Positions 27,322 through 36,205 of a stretch of DNA of 55,026 nt are shown piece by piece (positions within the stretch are counted from its first letter, which is position 1; each line of letters begins with the position of its first letter). Origin of the DNA: Comamonadaceae bacterium (GTDB lineage Bacteria > Pseudomonadota > Gammaproteobacteria > Burkholderiales > Burkholderiaceae_C); the NCBI GenBank assembly GCA_947445115.1, contig CANFCG010000015.1, forward strand, positions 1-55,026, written 5' to 3'. The position numbers and the translations under genes were made by a program. A model generated the notes under the pieces. It did no database searches. It was given only the letters and a program-made list of their open reading frames with translations, and was not told the DNA's origin.

Positions 27322-28044
27322 TTAAATATCTTCCAACAGCGGATAAGGTAACGGCAACATCTTGAGTGCCAGCCCATCCTTTGATCCAAGCCGCAAATCC
27401 GCGCTTGCACTGCTAGTTTGAATGCAAATCAAAGCGTGGTCACCATCGATCTGAACTACAACGCCAACGGATTCGTCGTTACCTGAAGAAAAAACCTCGC
27501 AGCCCACACTGGACATGGCCTGCACGAGGTACGTTCTGCGCTTAATCGCACCGCGGAACTGACTCCGCGCCACAATCTCTTGCCCTGGATAGCAGCCTTT
27601 TTTAAAGCTCACGCCGCCAATAGACTCGTAATTTAGCATTTGCGGCACAAACAAATCGACCAGCGGTGCGGTGATGCGGGCAACGCCGCGCGTCACCTCG
27701 CGTTCAGACCAATGGTCTAAATCGTGCATGGCAAAGAGCTCGGGCAGCATCTCGTCCGCAGCCGTCAAAGTTAGCTTGGCTCGCATTACAAACATGGACA
27801 GGCGCTTTAAAGTGGCAGCGGCAATGTCTTTGGAGAGCACGAGGACGATGTCTTGCGACTCGGGCGTGCTCGTCAGTTTGATACCCCAAAAGCTGGCCAA
27901 CATGCGCCCTTTGGGGCTGCAATACGCAGCTAGTTGCCACTGGTTTGCGGGCAGTAGAACAAAGTCGTTGCTAAGCTGACCTTGTAAAAAAGATGCAGCT
28001 TCTGCGCCAGTTGCACGTATCACGGCAAGATTATTTTTATCCAT
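27322..28044 (-). CDS. ygfZ: folate-binding protein YgfZ (tRNA-modifying / Fe-S assembly factor)
   Basis: YgfZ binds tetrahydrofolate and supports iron-sulfur enzymes such as MiaB. The 240-residue product carries the family motif KGCYPGQEIVARSQFRG (about residues 143-159), with the conserved Cys. The N terminus LAVIRATGAEAASFLQGQLSND also fits. I chose the ATG at 28044; the frame stays open upstream but would run antisense through mltG. It is divergent from mltG with only 22 bases between starts. Confidence 0.92.
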   Translation of the reverse strand: MDKNNLAVIRATGAEAASFLQGQLSNDFVLLPANQWQLAAYCSPKGRMLASFWGIKLTSTPESQDIVLVLSKDIAAATLKRLSMFVMRAKLTLTAADEMLPELFAMHDLDHWSEREVTRGVARITAPLVDLFVPQMLNYESIGGVSFKKGCYPGQEIVARSQFRGAIKRRTYLVQAMSSVGCEVFSSGNDESVGVVVQIDGDHALICIQTSSASADLRLGSKDGLALKMLPLPYPLLEDI

Positions 28045-28066
28045 GCCTCCATTATCATCACCCTCC

Positions 28067-29080
28067 ATGATCCGCCGTTTTCTTTTACTCATTTTTATCC
28101 CCGCTGGTTTATTCTTGGCGTTCGCGCTTTGGTGGTTGCATACGCCCTTGATGCCGCAAGATGGTGGCGCTAGCACCGAAGTCACCGTCGATGCGGGTAG
28201 TTCCAGCAAAGGCGCGGCAGCCAGCGTCTCTAAGGCGACGGGTGCTAACCAAGCCTTGCTTGCGCTGTGGTTTCGCGGCGCCAGTCTGGCGTACGGGCGC
28301 GCCAAGCCGATTCGAGCAGGCACGTATGCCATCGAGTCCAATCTCACCCCATACGGGATGCTGCACAAGATGGTGTCGGGCGACGAAATCATGTTGGCGC
28401 TCGTCATTCCTGAAGGCTGGACGTTTTCGCAGATGCGCACTGCCGTTAATAACGCACCCAATTTAAAGCACACCACGGCTAATTTGAGCGATTCAGAACT
28501 AATGACGACGCTTGGTAAAAGCGGCTTATTGCCAGAAGGGCGCTTCTTCCCCGACACCTACGCATATGCTAAAAACGCCAGCGATTACGCCCTCTACAAA
28601 CAAGCCGCCGCAACACTGGATAAACGCCTGCAAGCCGCATGGGATGGTCGTTTTCAGGCGACGCCTCTTAAAAGCGCAGACGAGCTACTGGTGCTTGCCA
28701 GCATCGTCGAGAAGGAGACGGGCAAGCCTAGCGACCGCGCCGAGATTGCAGGCGTATTTGTCAATCGATTGCGCAAAGGCATGCTGTTGCAGACCGATCC
28801 CACCGTCATTTACGGCATGGGCGAGCGCTTTGCCGCGCAGCGCAAAAACATTCGCCGCTCCGATTTAAAGCGCGACACGCCTTACAACACCTACACGAGA
28901 GCAGGTTTGCCGCCAGGCCCGATTGCGTTAGTCGGCAAAGCGGCGTTAGCCGCCGCGGCGAATCCAAAAGAGACGAAAGCCTTGTACTTTGTGGCTCGCG
29001 GCGATGGTAGTAGTCAATTTAGCGCCACCTTGCCGCAGCACAACGCCGCCGTGAATCGATTTATCAGAGGTCAAAAATGA
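28067..29080 (+). CDS. mltG: endolytic transglycosylase MltG
   Basis: MltG cleaves nascent peptidoglycan strands and sets their length. The 337-residue protein has one N-terminal membrane anchor ([19 protein letters not shown], residues about 4-22), a LysM-like region, and the YceG domain with catalytic Glu215 in the IVEKETG motif. The start at 28067 was preferred over an ATG at 28043, because the latter would overlap the ygfZ start codon and precede the hydrophobic anchor by eight extra residues. It heads the operon mltG-tmk-holB-tatD, overlapping tmk by 4 bases. Confidence 0.93.
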   Translation: MIRRFLLLIFIPAGLFLAFALWWLHTPLMPQDGGASTEVTVDAGSSSKGAAASVSKATGANQALLALWFRGASLAYGRAKPIRAGTYAIESNLTPYGMLHKMVSGDEIMLALVIPEGWTFSQMRTAVNNAPNLKHTTANLSDSELMTTLGKSGLLPEGRFFPDTYAYAKNASDYALYKQAAATLDKRLQAAWDGRFQATPLKSADELLVLASIVEKETGKPSDRAEIAGVFVNRLRKGMLLQTDPTVIYGMGERFAAQRKNIRRSDLKRDTPYNTYTRAGLPPGPIALVGKAALAAAANPKETKALYFVARGDGSSQFSATLPQHNAAVNRFIRGQK

Positions 29081-29730
29081 GAGCCAATTTAAAAGGCACT
29101 TTCATCAGCTTTGAAGGTATCGATGGTGCTGGCAAGTCCACGCACATCGAGGGTCTTGCCAAAGCCTTTTCCGGCAAGGGCTACAAGGTCACGCTGACCC
29201 GCGAGCCAGGTGGCACAAGCCTTTCCGAAAAACTACGCACACTAATTTTGAATGACGCGATGGATGCGCTGACTGAATCGCTGTTGGTTTTTGCTGCAAG
29301 GCGCGATCATGTGGAGCGCGTGATTCGTCCCGCACTCGCTCGTGGTGAGGTTGTGCTGTGCGATCGCTTTACGGACGCTACCTTTGCCTATCAAGGAGCA
29401 GGGCGGGGTTTCGACTTGCAAACCTTATCCACCTTAGAGGTGTGGGTGCAAAGCCAAGCAGAGCAAGGCTTGCAGAGCGATTTGTTGCAACCCGATTTAA
29501 CGTACTGGTTCGATCTAGCGCCCGCACTTGCCGCCGAGCGCCTAGCGGGCGCTCGCGTTCCTGATAAGTTCGAATCGCAGCCGGTCGCATTTTTTGAAGC
29601 CGTGCGCACTGGTTATGCCGCGCGGGCAGTGGCGGATGCAAAGCGCTTTGCGCGCATTGAAGCCAATCAAAGCAAGGAAGCCGTGTTTGCGGATGTGATT
29701 GCGCTTGCCAAAGTGCGAGGTTACTTGTGA
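29077..29730 (+). CDS. tmk: thymidylate kinase
   Basis: Tmk phosphorylates dTMP to dTDP. The 217-residue protein has the P-loop [12 protein letters not shown] (about 12-23), the TREPGGT substrate motif (about 42-48) and [16 protein letters not shown] (about 95-110), all family hallmarks. The LID-type region [12 protein letters not shown] follows near 150-160. It is overlapped by 4 bases on both sides (ATGA with mltG, GTGA with holB), so expression is coupled. Confidence 0.96.
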   Translation: MRANLKGTFISFEGIDGAGKSTHIEGLAKAFSGKGYKVTLTREPGGTSLSEKLRTLILNDAMDALTESLLVFAARRDHVERVIRPALARGEVVLCDRFTDATFAYQGAGRGFDLQTLSTLEVWVQSQAEQGLQSDLLQPDLTYWFDLAPALAAERLAGARVPDKFESQPVAFFEAVRTGYAARAVADAKRFARIEANQSKEAVFADVIALAKVRGYL

Positions 29731-30779
29731 CAGAACTCGCGCCTTGGCTAGAAGCCGACCTGGTGCGCTTACTCGCGCAGCGCGGTCACGCATGGTTAGT
29801 CACAGGCACGGCAGGCCTTGGTCAGTTTGAGCTTGCAATGGCAATGGCTGCTAGTGCGCTGTGTGAGGGGCGTCCCGAGCAAGGTGCGGTGCAGGCCAAG
29901 CTACATAAGGCCTGCGGGCAATGCGATGCGTGCCACATGGTTCGCGCTAAATCGCACCCCGATCTGGCGGTGCTCTTGCCAGAGACGTTATCGCTGGAGC
30001 TAGGTTGGCCGCTGGACGAAAAAACGCAGGCTGATTTGGACGACAAAAAGCGCAAGCCCAGCAAGCAAATCAAACTGGAAGCTGTGCAAGACCTGATTAG
30101 CTTTGTCCAGCGCACCAGCAGCCGTGGCAAGGGTCTCGTGGTCGTGATTTATCCCGCCGAGGCGATGAATCACATTGCAGCCAACGCGCTCCTCAAATCG
30201 CTAGAGGAACCTGTGGGCAACACGCGATTTGTGCTGGCGACAGAGGACAGCGCGGCGCTTTTGCCGACTATCCGCAGCCGCTGCCAAAGTTTTGTATTGA
30301 CACCACCCGAGACCAAGCTGGCTGTGGCTTGGCTAGCATCGAATGGCGTGCCTGAAAAGGATGCCAAAGTCTGGCTCAAGGCCGCAGGCGGGCAGCCACA
30401 AACGGCGCTAGCGATGAGTCAAGCCATAATTAAAACGTCGTCTTGGCAAGACTTCCCAAAACTGATTGCCAAAGGCGCGTTGCCGTCTGAGCTACCTGCG
30501 GCGCTGACGGCGACGCCTGCGGCGCTAGTGGACGCATTGCAGAAGCTTTGTCACGATGCCATTTGCGTGAGTCAAGGTGCGGAGCCAAGGTTTTTTGAAT
30601 CTGTCGCGAGTACAGCGAGCGCCTCAGCGCTCTATAAACTGACCACTTGGTCGAAGGCTTTAAATGTGCAAGCGCGTTCGTCTGAACACACGCTGAACGC
30701 TGGCTTAATGATTGAGGCGCTACTGGCCGAGGCCAAGCAGGCTATGGCTTTCACTAGCTCCCCGCCTGCGCGGGGATGA
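29727..30779 (+). CDS. holB: DNA polymerase III subunit delta'
   Basis: HolB is a clamp-loader subunit of the replicase. The 350-residue protein has an AAA+ N-terminal domain whose P-loop is degenerate (GTAGLGQF, with Gln instead of Lys), as usual for delta', and a zinc module with four Cys (an upstream LCEG and CGQCDACHM near residues 65-75). The SRC motif appears in TIRSRCQ near residue 188. The last seven codons, SSPPARG, and the stop come from a palindromic repeat. The start is GTG, overlapping tmk by 4 bases. Confidence 0.93.
   Translation: MTELAPWLEADLVRLLAQRGHAWLVTGTAGLGQFELAMAMAASALCEGRPEQGAVQAKLHKACGQCDACHMVRAKSHPDLAVLLPETLSLELGWPLDEKTQADLDDKKRKPSKQIKLEAVQDLISFVQRTSSRGKGLVVVIYPAEAMNHIAANALLKSLEEPVGNTRFVLATEDSAALLPTIRSRCQSFVLTPPETKLAVAWLASNGVPEKDAKVWLKAAGGQPQTALAMSQAIIKTSSWQDFPKLIAKGALPSELPAALTATPAALVDALQKLCHDAICVSQGAEPRFFESVASTASASALYKLTTWSKALNVQARSSEHTLNAGLMIEALLAEAKQAMAFTSSPPARG
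30759..30776 (+). repeat. palindromic repeat TCCCCGC-CTGC-GCGGGGA at the holB end
   Basis: A perfect 7-base stem with a 4-base loop. It forms the last codons of holB and touches the stop codon (30777-30779). It is the core of the same type of repeat as at 27276 and 21454. It could also act as an RNA hairpin between holB and tatD. Confidence 0.75.
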
Positions 30780-30796
30780 CGTATCAGAGAGTTTTT

Positions 30797-31621
30797 ATGT
30801 TTATTGATTCACACTGCCATCTTAATTTTCCCGAGCTCAAAAGCCAGATTAAAGATATTCGCGCCGCCATGCAGGCAGCCAAGGTCACGCACGCGATGGT
30901 GATTTCTACAACGCTGGAGGAGTTCCCAAGCGTTCACGAAATGGCGACCACGTACGACAATTTTTGGGCGACTGTGGGCGTGCATCCCGATAATGAAACG
31001 TTTGAAAACATTGATGGCGTAGAGGTAAAAATCCAAGAGCCGACGGTGGAGGATTTGCTCACCCGTGCCGCGCTGCCTAAGGTGGTGGGCATCGGTGAGA
31101 CGGGGCTCGACTATTACCGTCTCAATGGCCGAACGATTTCGGATATGGAGTGGCAGCGTGAGCGCTTTCGCGTGCATATCCGCGCGGCGCAGGCTTGTCA
31201 AAAACCGCTCATCATTCATACGCGCAGCAGCTCAGATGACACGATCGCTATTTTGAAAGAAATGTGCGAGGACGGCAGCATAGGGGCGGCAGGGGGTGTG
31301 TTTCACTGCTTTACCGAGACGACGCTGGTAGCCAAGGCGGCGCTTGATTTGGGATTTTATATTTCGTTTTCTGGCATCTTGACGTTTAAAAATGCGCAGG
31401 CGATCAGAGATGCAGCGGCTTTTGTGCCCCTGGATCGCATCTTGATTGAAACCGATAGCCCATATCTGGCGCCATCGCCTTATCGCGGCAAAACCAATAC
31501 GCCAGCGTATGTGCCTTTTGTGGCGATGGAGCTGGCGAGGATTAAAGCGGCGCCCATCGAACAGATTGCCCAAATCACGGGTGATAACTATTTCAAGCTC
31601 TTTCAAGGCGCTGTGCGGTGA
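30797..31621 (+). CDS. tatD: TatD family metal-dependent hydrolase
   Basis: TatD-type enzymes are metal-dependent nucleases acting on DNA ends. The 274-residue protein has all metal sites of the family: the HCH of IDSHCHL (His6, His8), the Glu of GIGETGLDYY near residue 100, IHTRS, FHCFTE and the C-terminal ETDSPYLAP. The start at 30797 matches family N termini. An ATG at 30776 lies in the palindromic repeat and adds seven unconserved residues. In other bacteria pilZ often stands between holB and tatD; here it does not. Confidence 0.92.
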   Translation: MFIDSHCHLNFPELKSQIKDIRAAMQAAKVTHAMVISTTLEEFPSVHEMATTYDNFWATVGVHPDNETFENIDGVEVKIQEPTVEDLLTRAALPKVVGIGETGLDYYRLNGRTISDMEWQRERFRVHIRAAQACQKPLIIHTRSSSDDTIAILKEMCEDGSIGAAGGVFHCFTETTLVAKAALDLGFYISFSGILTFKNAQAIRDAAAFVPLDRILIETDSPYLAPSPYRGKTNTPAYVPFVAMELARIKAAPIEQIAQITGDNYFKLFQGAVR

Positions 31622-32265
31622 AATTTATCAGTTTCGTCGTGATATTTTTGCTCAGCACATCTGTATGGGCCGGCGCGTACGAAGATTATTTTGTTGCAGT
31701 TAAAAATGACGACACCCGCACGGTGACCAATTTTTTATTCCGTGGGTTTGACCCCAATACCTTAGACCTCAACGGTTTGACAGGGTTGCTGATTGCTTCG
31801 CGGGATGGCTCGCTCAAAGTGGCGGCATTGCTGCTCGCACAAAACAAAACCAAGTTAGAGGCGCGCACGCCACAAGACGAAAGTGCACTCATGATGGCAT
31901 CACTGGGTGGCTATGAAGATTTGGCTAAAACTTTGATTGATAAAGGCGCGGATGTCAATAAAACAGGCTGGGCGCCGCTGCATTACGCGGCGACTAAGGG
32001 GCATATTAGCATCATGAAGCTGCTGTTAGAGAATCACGCTTACATTGATGCGGAATCACCCAATAAGAGTACGCCTTTGATGATGGCGGCGATGTACGGT
32101 ACGTTTGAATCGGTCAAGCTTTTGGTGGAAGAGGGCGCGGATGTCGGTCTTAAAAATGAGCAAGGATTGACGGCGTTAGATTTCGCCAAGCGTGCTAATC
32201 GGTCGGATGCTGAAACGTATTTAGCCAAAGTGACTGAGGCGAGGCGACCTAAAGGATCGTGGTAA
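31618..32265 (+). CDS. secreted ankyrin-repeat protein
   Basis: The 215-residue product starts with a signal peptide (FISFVVIFLLSTSVWA, probable cleavage after VWA near residue 18). Four to five ankyrin repeats follow (about 40-205), recognisable by the repeated GLTGLLIASRDG, ESALMMASLGG, WAPLHYAATKG, STPLMMAAMYG and LTALDFAKRA lines. Ankyrin repeats bind partner proteins; the partner is unknown. The protein is likely periplasmic. The GTG start overlaps tatD by 4 bases, and the stop overlaps the convergent cbiX gene by 17 bases. Confidence 0.88.
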   Translation: MKFISFVVIFLLSTSVWAGAYEDYFVAVKNDDTRTVTNFLFRGFDPNTLDLNGLTGLLIASRDGSLKVAALLLAQNKTKLEARTPQDESALMMASLGGYEDLAKTLIDKGADVNKTGWAPLHYAATKGHISIMKLLLENHAYIDAESPNKSTPLMMAAMYGTFESVKLLVEEGADVGLKNEQGLTALDFAKRANRSDAETYLAKVTEARRPKGSW

Positions 32266-32623
32266 CGTCAGCCAGCACGATTCGCCCAATTGCAGCGATT
32301 AAGGCAGGATGCTCACCAATGGATGGGGTTAATTCCAGTGTGACGGCGGGATAAGTTAAACGCAGGGCAGCCACCAACTCTGGCAAATCTTCTCTGGCGT
32401 GTTTGCCTACGCCCAAGAACATCGGGACGATGCGTATCTGCTGAATGCCTTGCCTTGCAAGGTCTGCGACGACAGTCTCTAGGCTGGGTGACATCAACTC
32501 TAGGTAGGCGCAGCGCACTTGCACTGTGGGTGACTGGCTGGCAACGACCTGTGCAATGGTCTCAATGGGTTTTGACCAAAGTGGATCACGCGAGCCATGT
32601 GCAAATAAAATAATACCGTTCAT
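32249..32623 (-). CDS. CbiX/SirB-type chelatase (short form)
   Basis: A 124-residue protein of the CbiX family, which inserts cobalt or iron into sirohydrochlorin. It has the HGS motif with His9 in ILFAHGSRDP and a second His in VGKHAREDL near residue 75, matching the two metal/substrate histidines. At about half the usual chelatase length, it would need to form a dimer, as short CbiX proteins do. A longer upstream reading would run through lptG and is rejected. The start overlaps the lptG stop by 4 bases, so it belongs to the lptF-lptG operon. Which metal it uses is open. Confidence 0.85.
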   Translation of the reverse strand: MNGIILFAHGSRDPLWSKPIETIAQVVASQSPTVQVRCAYLELMSPSLETVVADLARQGIQQIRIVPMFLGVGKHAREDLPELVAALRLTYPAVTLELTPSIGEHPALIAAIGRIVLADVTTIL

Positions 32624-33750
32624 TTTTTGTAAACCACCCAAGCAAATGCGCCGAGCGAGACGGCAAAATAAATAAGGCTGGGCGCAGCAGCAGCGACCCA
32701 AGGCTCCCACTGCGAAATAGTGCCCACATAGCCAAACACATTGTTTAGCAAGAAGAAGCTGATACCCGTAATGACCCCGCCAAATACGTAGCCAGCAATG
32801 CCGCTGGTACGGAAATGCAAATAGGCAAAGGGGAGGGCCAGCATCAGCATCACGAGGCAGCTCAAGGGGTAAAACAGTTTTTTCCAAAACTCAATTTCAT
32901 AGAGCTGCGCCGATTGCCCGTTGCTATCTAAATGCTGGACGTAGCGAAACAAATCGTAGGTTGCCATGCGCTCGGGCTTGAGCAGGGAAACCGAGACCAT
33001 TTGCGCATTAATCTCAGTTGGCCAGCGGTACTCTTGAAGGTTGAGTACCGATAGCGGTGTGTGCTTTTGAATGGCATCATCGAATTTGATCTGCCAGCTG
33101 TCTTGCTTCTGTACTGGAAACTCAATCCGCTTGGCATGGGTTAAAGCCCAAGCGCCGTCTTGGAATTGACCTTGCGCTGCCGTGGTTGTGGAGACAATTT
33201 TGTTGGTCGTATCGAATTCGTAAATGCGAACCCCCGCCATGTTGCCATCGCCATCAAGAGCGCCGACATTGACCGCGTATCGGCTGTATAGCTGCTGCTC
33301 TTTGAGCCATGCGCCCGTTTGCCCCAGCGTCACCGTGCCTTGGTATTTTGCTTTGAGTAGTTGCGCCGTTCGATTGGCCAAAGGCGAGAGGTAGTCGCCG
33401 ATGGCAAAGGTGAGGACGACAAAACCAGCCCCCAGTAGTAATAATATTTTGAGTGCTTTTTGAGGTCCTAGCCCACTGGTCCGCAAAATGGTGAACTCCG
33501 AGCTTTGCGCAAAACGCGCCATGACCAACACGCCTCCAATTAAGACGCCAATCGGGAGTAGCTCGTAGAGGTGGCCTGGGATTTGCAAAAGCACATAAGC
33601 AAAAGCATGGATGAGTTGATAGTTTTGTATGCCAACGGATGACAACTCATCGACTAAGTCGAAAAAGAAGAAAAGCGAAAGAAAGCCTGCGCAAACGTAG
33701 CTAATCGATCCGATGAGATCGCGGTAGATGAGTCGTCGAACTGTTTTCAT
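32620..33750 (-). CDS. lptG: LPS export ABC transporter permease LptG
   Basis: LptG pairs with LptF in the inner-membrane complex that extracts LPS. The 376-residue protein has the N-terminal membrane pair, a large periplasmic jellyroll-like domain (about residues 130-270), and three C-terminal membrane segments. The ATG at 33750 gives the family N terminus MKTVRRLIYRDL and lies 11 bases after lptF. The frame extends upstream to 33870 but would overlap lptF. The LptB and LptC partners are not in this window. Confidence 0.93.
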   Translation of the reverse strand: MKTVRRLIYRDLIGSISYVCAGFLSLFFFFDLVDELSSVGIQNYQLIHAFAYVLLQIPGHLYELLPIGVLIGGVLVMARFAQSSEFTILRTSGLGPQKALKILLLLGAGFVVLTFAIGDYLSPLANRTAQLLKAKYQGTVTLGQTGAWLKEQQLYSRYAVNVGALDGDGNMAGVRIYEFDTTNKIVSTTTAAQGQFQDGAWALTHAKRIEFPVQKQDSWQIKFDDAIQKHTPLSVLNLQEYRWPTEINAQMVSVSLLKPERMATYDLFRYVQHLDSNGQSAQLYEIEFWKKLFYPLSCLVMLMLALPFAYLHFRTSGIAGYVFGGVITGISFFLLNNVFGYVGTISQWEPWVAAAAPSLIYFAVSLGAFAWVVYKK

Positions 33751-33761
33751 AAGCAAGTGTT

Positions 33762-34826
33762 TCAGGGGCGGTATTGACGCCATACCAACCATGTGAGACT
33801 CAAAAGAAATGCACTGCCATGCAAGAGTCCTACAGCCGAAAAAATGTCTAAGCGCCCCGAAGCAATCCAATTTTGAGACACATTAATCAGGTTGTAATAA
33901 ACAATGAACGTGAGCATGGCAAGCATCAAATGCCCGCCCCGCCCTGAGCGCGGATTGTTGTTGGACATCGCCAACGAGAGGAGGACGAAATTGATGGCTG
34001 CGAAAATTAATCCTAAGCGCCAAGCCAGCTCACCCAAATCATCTTTTTTATGTTCTAAGACTAAATCTTTTGTAGATCGATTATTGGGCGGCGAAGTTTG
34101 CTCCAAGCCGCTGCTTGCATCGACACGAGAACCCATGACTTGAAACTCGATGAGTTTTATATCGCCTTTGATAGGGTCAAATTCCACACGTTGTCCATTG
34201 TTCAGAACAATAAATTTATGACCATCTTGTAATTCTGTATGACCACTTTGCGCGACCGTAACACTCTCTTTGCCATTTTCAAAATTCGCAATAAATACAT
34301 TGCGTGAGTTGCTCAAATCAGAGCTGCCGGCGACACCTTTGTCGATGTAGTACACGCGCTTTCCATTGGCTGACTCTTGAAATTCTCCGGGCGCTATGCG
34401 CTCCAGATCGCCACGCCGCTCGAAACGATCGCGCAGCCCTTGCATTTGGCTATTCGCCCATGGCCAGACGATGAGCACCATGACGGCGATGGTGACAAGA
34501 ATGGGCGCTGAAAAGGTAAAGAGTGGACGCAAAAAACTAAGCAAACTCTTCCCGCTGGAGAGCCAAATCACCATCTCGCTGTCGCCCATCATGCGTGCCA
34601 GCGTGCTGACAAGGGTGATAAAAAGCGATAACGTCAAGATGGTGGGTGCGTGCCCCATGACCGAGTACGCCATCATCAACAGCACTTCTTGTGGATTAAT
34701 CGATCCTTTGGAGGCCAAACCCAGCGTACGGATGAGCATCATGGTCATCACAATCGTGACCAATACAAGCAATGTGGCGATAAAAGTTCTAGAGAGCTCT
34801 CGCTGTAGGGATTGGCGAAAAATCAT
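33762..34826 (-). CDS. lptF: LPS export ABC transporter permease LptF
   Basis: LptF is the second permease of the LPS-extracting transporter. The 354-residue protein starts with the conserved FRQSLQRELSRT segment and a first membrane span, and has a periplasmic domain at about 130-255, then C-terminal membrane spans. Its start overlaps the preceding SPFH gene by 4 bases (ATGA), and lptG follows after 11 bases. The linkage to msbA and LPS glycan genes further along is consistent with one LPS export system. Confidence 0.94.
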   Translation of the reverse strand: MIFRQSLQRELSRTFIATLLVLVTIVMTMMLIRTLGLASKGSINPQEVLLMMAYSVMGHAPTILTLSLFITLVSTLARMMGDSEMVIWLSSGKSLLSFLRPLFTFSAPILVTIAVMVLIVWPWANSQMQGLRDRFERRGDLERIAPGEFQESANGKRVYYIDKGVAGSSDLSNSRNVFIANFENGKESVTVAQSGHTELQDGHKFIVLNNGQRVEFDPIKGDIKLIEFQVMGSRVDASSGLEQTSPPNNRSTKDLVLEHKKDDLGELAWRLGLIFAAINFVLLSLAMSNNNPRSGRGGHLMLAMLTFIVYYNLINVSQNWIASGRLDIFSAVGLLHGSAFLLSLTWLVWRQYRP

Positions 34827-35746
34827 TTCACCGCTTGCGTCATCTTCATGGCCGAAGCGATGAGGGCGCTGACTTGCCCCATGTCGGACGGTACCACCAG
34901 CGTCGTCGTGCTGTTGGCGGCCACCCTAGAGTAGGCCTCGACCGCTTTTTCGGCGACTTTGAGTTGCACGGCTTGCTCGCCCCCTGGTTTTTGGATGGCG
35001 CTGGCCACACGCTCAATCGCGCCAGCCGTTGCATCGGCTACGGCCGTGATGGACGCCGCCTCTCCTTGTGCTTTGTTAATCACGGCTTGCTTTTCACCCT
35101 CAGATCGAGCAATAGCCGCTTCGCGCTCACCTGTGGCGATATTGATTTGCTCTTGGCGGCGACCTTCGGATGCAGCAATCAAGGCACGCTTTTCGCGCTC
35201 CGCAGTAATTTGCGACTGCATGGCGTGCAAAATTTCTTTGGGTGGCGTGAGGTCTTTGATCTCGTAGCGCAGCACCTTCACACCCCAATTCAGCGCGGCA
35301 GCATCAATCGAGCTGACGACGCTGTGGTTGATCGTTTCGCGCTCTTCGAAAGTTTTATCTAATTCCAGCTTGCCAATGACTGAGCGCAAGGTGGTTTGCG
35401 CCAATTGCGTAATCGCCATGATGTAGTTGGCCGAGCCGTAGCTGGCACGCATCGGGTCGGTGACTTGAAAATAAATAATGCCATCCACCTGCAACTGCGT
35501 GTTGTCGCGCGTAATGCAGACTTGTCCTGGAACATCCATGGCAATTTCTTTGAGCGAATGTTTGTACGCCACCGCGTCAATAAAAGGAATTAGCATATTG
35601 AGGCCTGGTGTGAGCGTGCTGTGGTACTTGCCCAGGCGCTCGACCACCCAAGCGTTTTGTTGCGGTACGACTTTGAGTGTGCGTATGATGAAGATGACAA
35701 CCACAATGGCAAAGACGAGTGCGACAGGGAAGGATGAGTTGTCCAT
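34823..35746 (-). CDS. SPFH/Band 7 (stomatin-like, paraslipin) membrane protein
   Basis: A 307-residue stomatin/QmcA-type protein with one N-terminal membrane span (about 8-24), an SPFH domain (about 25-190) containing QQNAWVVERLGKYH, and a coiled C-terminal arm rich in Ala, Glu and Gln (about 180-250). SPFH proteins form membrane microdomain cages. The NfeD-family gene 9 bases upstream is the classic partner. Here both lie at the head of the lptF-lptG group, and the SPFH stop overlaps the lptF start. Confidence 0.9.
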   Translation of the reverse strand: MDNSSFPVALVFAIVVVIFIIRTLKVVPQQNAWVVERLGKYHSTLTPGLNMLIPFIDAVAYKHSLKEIAMDVPGQVCITRDNTQLQVDGIIYFQVTDPMRASYGSANYIMAITQLAQTTLRSVIGKLELDKTFEERETINHSVVSSIDAAALNWGVKVLRYEIKDLTPPKEILHAMQSQITAEREKRALIAASEGRRQEQINIATGEREAAIARSEGEKQAVINKAQGEAASITAVADATAGAIERVASAIQKPGGEQAVQLKVAEKAVEAYSRVAANSTTTLVVPSDMGQVSALIASAMKMTQAVK

Positions 35747-35755
35747 GATGTACTT

Positions 35756-36193
35756 TCAGATTTTGGATAGGACGAGTGTATTGCCTTCGACTGCAACGAT
35801 GCGGTGTAGTCCCGTACTTGGTAAGGCGCCCTCTGGCAGGCCAGGCTGAATGAGCCTTGCAGACCACTCAGCTCCGCGGTGCACAACTAGCGTGGCCTGC
35901 GGCGATGCCCACTTAGTCACGTCAACCGTGCTACCAATATCTAAATGCAAGTCTGGGTTATGTTCAGTTTTTTGCTTAGAGGGCGCTGGATGCGTGCGAT
36001 GCCAGACCAGCACGGCGCAAGCGCCAACTAAGGCCGCGACCACCAATTGTGTTGTCTGCGCAAGTCCAAGGTGGGCACACACCGCACCTGCGGCAAGTCC
36101 CAGAGCCAGCATGAGCAAGTAGAACGTTCCCGTGAGTAGTTCTGTGGCAACGGTAAGACCTGTCACTATCCACCAAAAGGTCGATGCGTCCAT
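35756..36193 (-). CDS. NfeD family protein
   Basis: A 145-residue short NfeD protein. Two or three hydrophobic helices (about residues 5-65) are followed by an OB-fold domain (about 80-145) with the GSTVDV and GAEWSARL strands typical of NfeD. NfeD proteins work with SPFH partners; the SPFH gene follows after 9 bases. It starts 12 bases after the GT39-like gene. Confidence 0.88.
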   Translation of the reverse strand: MDASTFWWIVTGLTVATELLTGTFYLLMLALGLAAGAVCAHLGLAQTTQLVVAALVGACAVLVWHRTHPAPSKQKTEHNPDLHLDIGSTVDVTKWASPQATLVVHRGAEWSARLIQPGLPEGALPSTGLHRIVAVEGNTLVLSKI

Positions 36194-36205
36194 GGGGTTG
36201 ACTCC

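Noticed and set aside
28045-28557. Upstream extension of ygfZ on the minus strand
   Set aside because: It lies antisense within mltG; the conserved YgfZ N terminus begins at 28044.
32624-32887. Upstream extension of the cbiX frame
   Set aside because: It overlaps lptG and has no family similarity; the HGS motif needs only the ATG at 32623.
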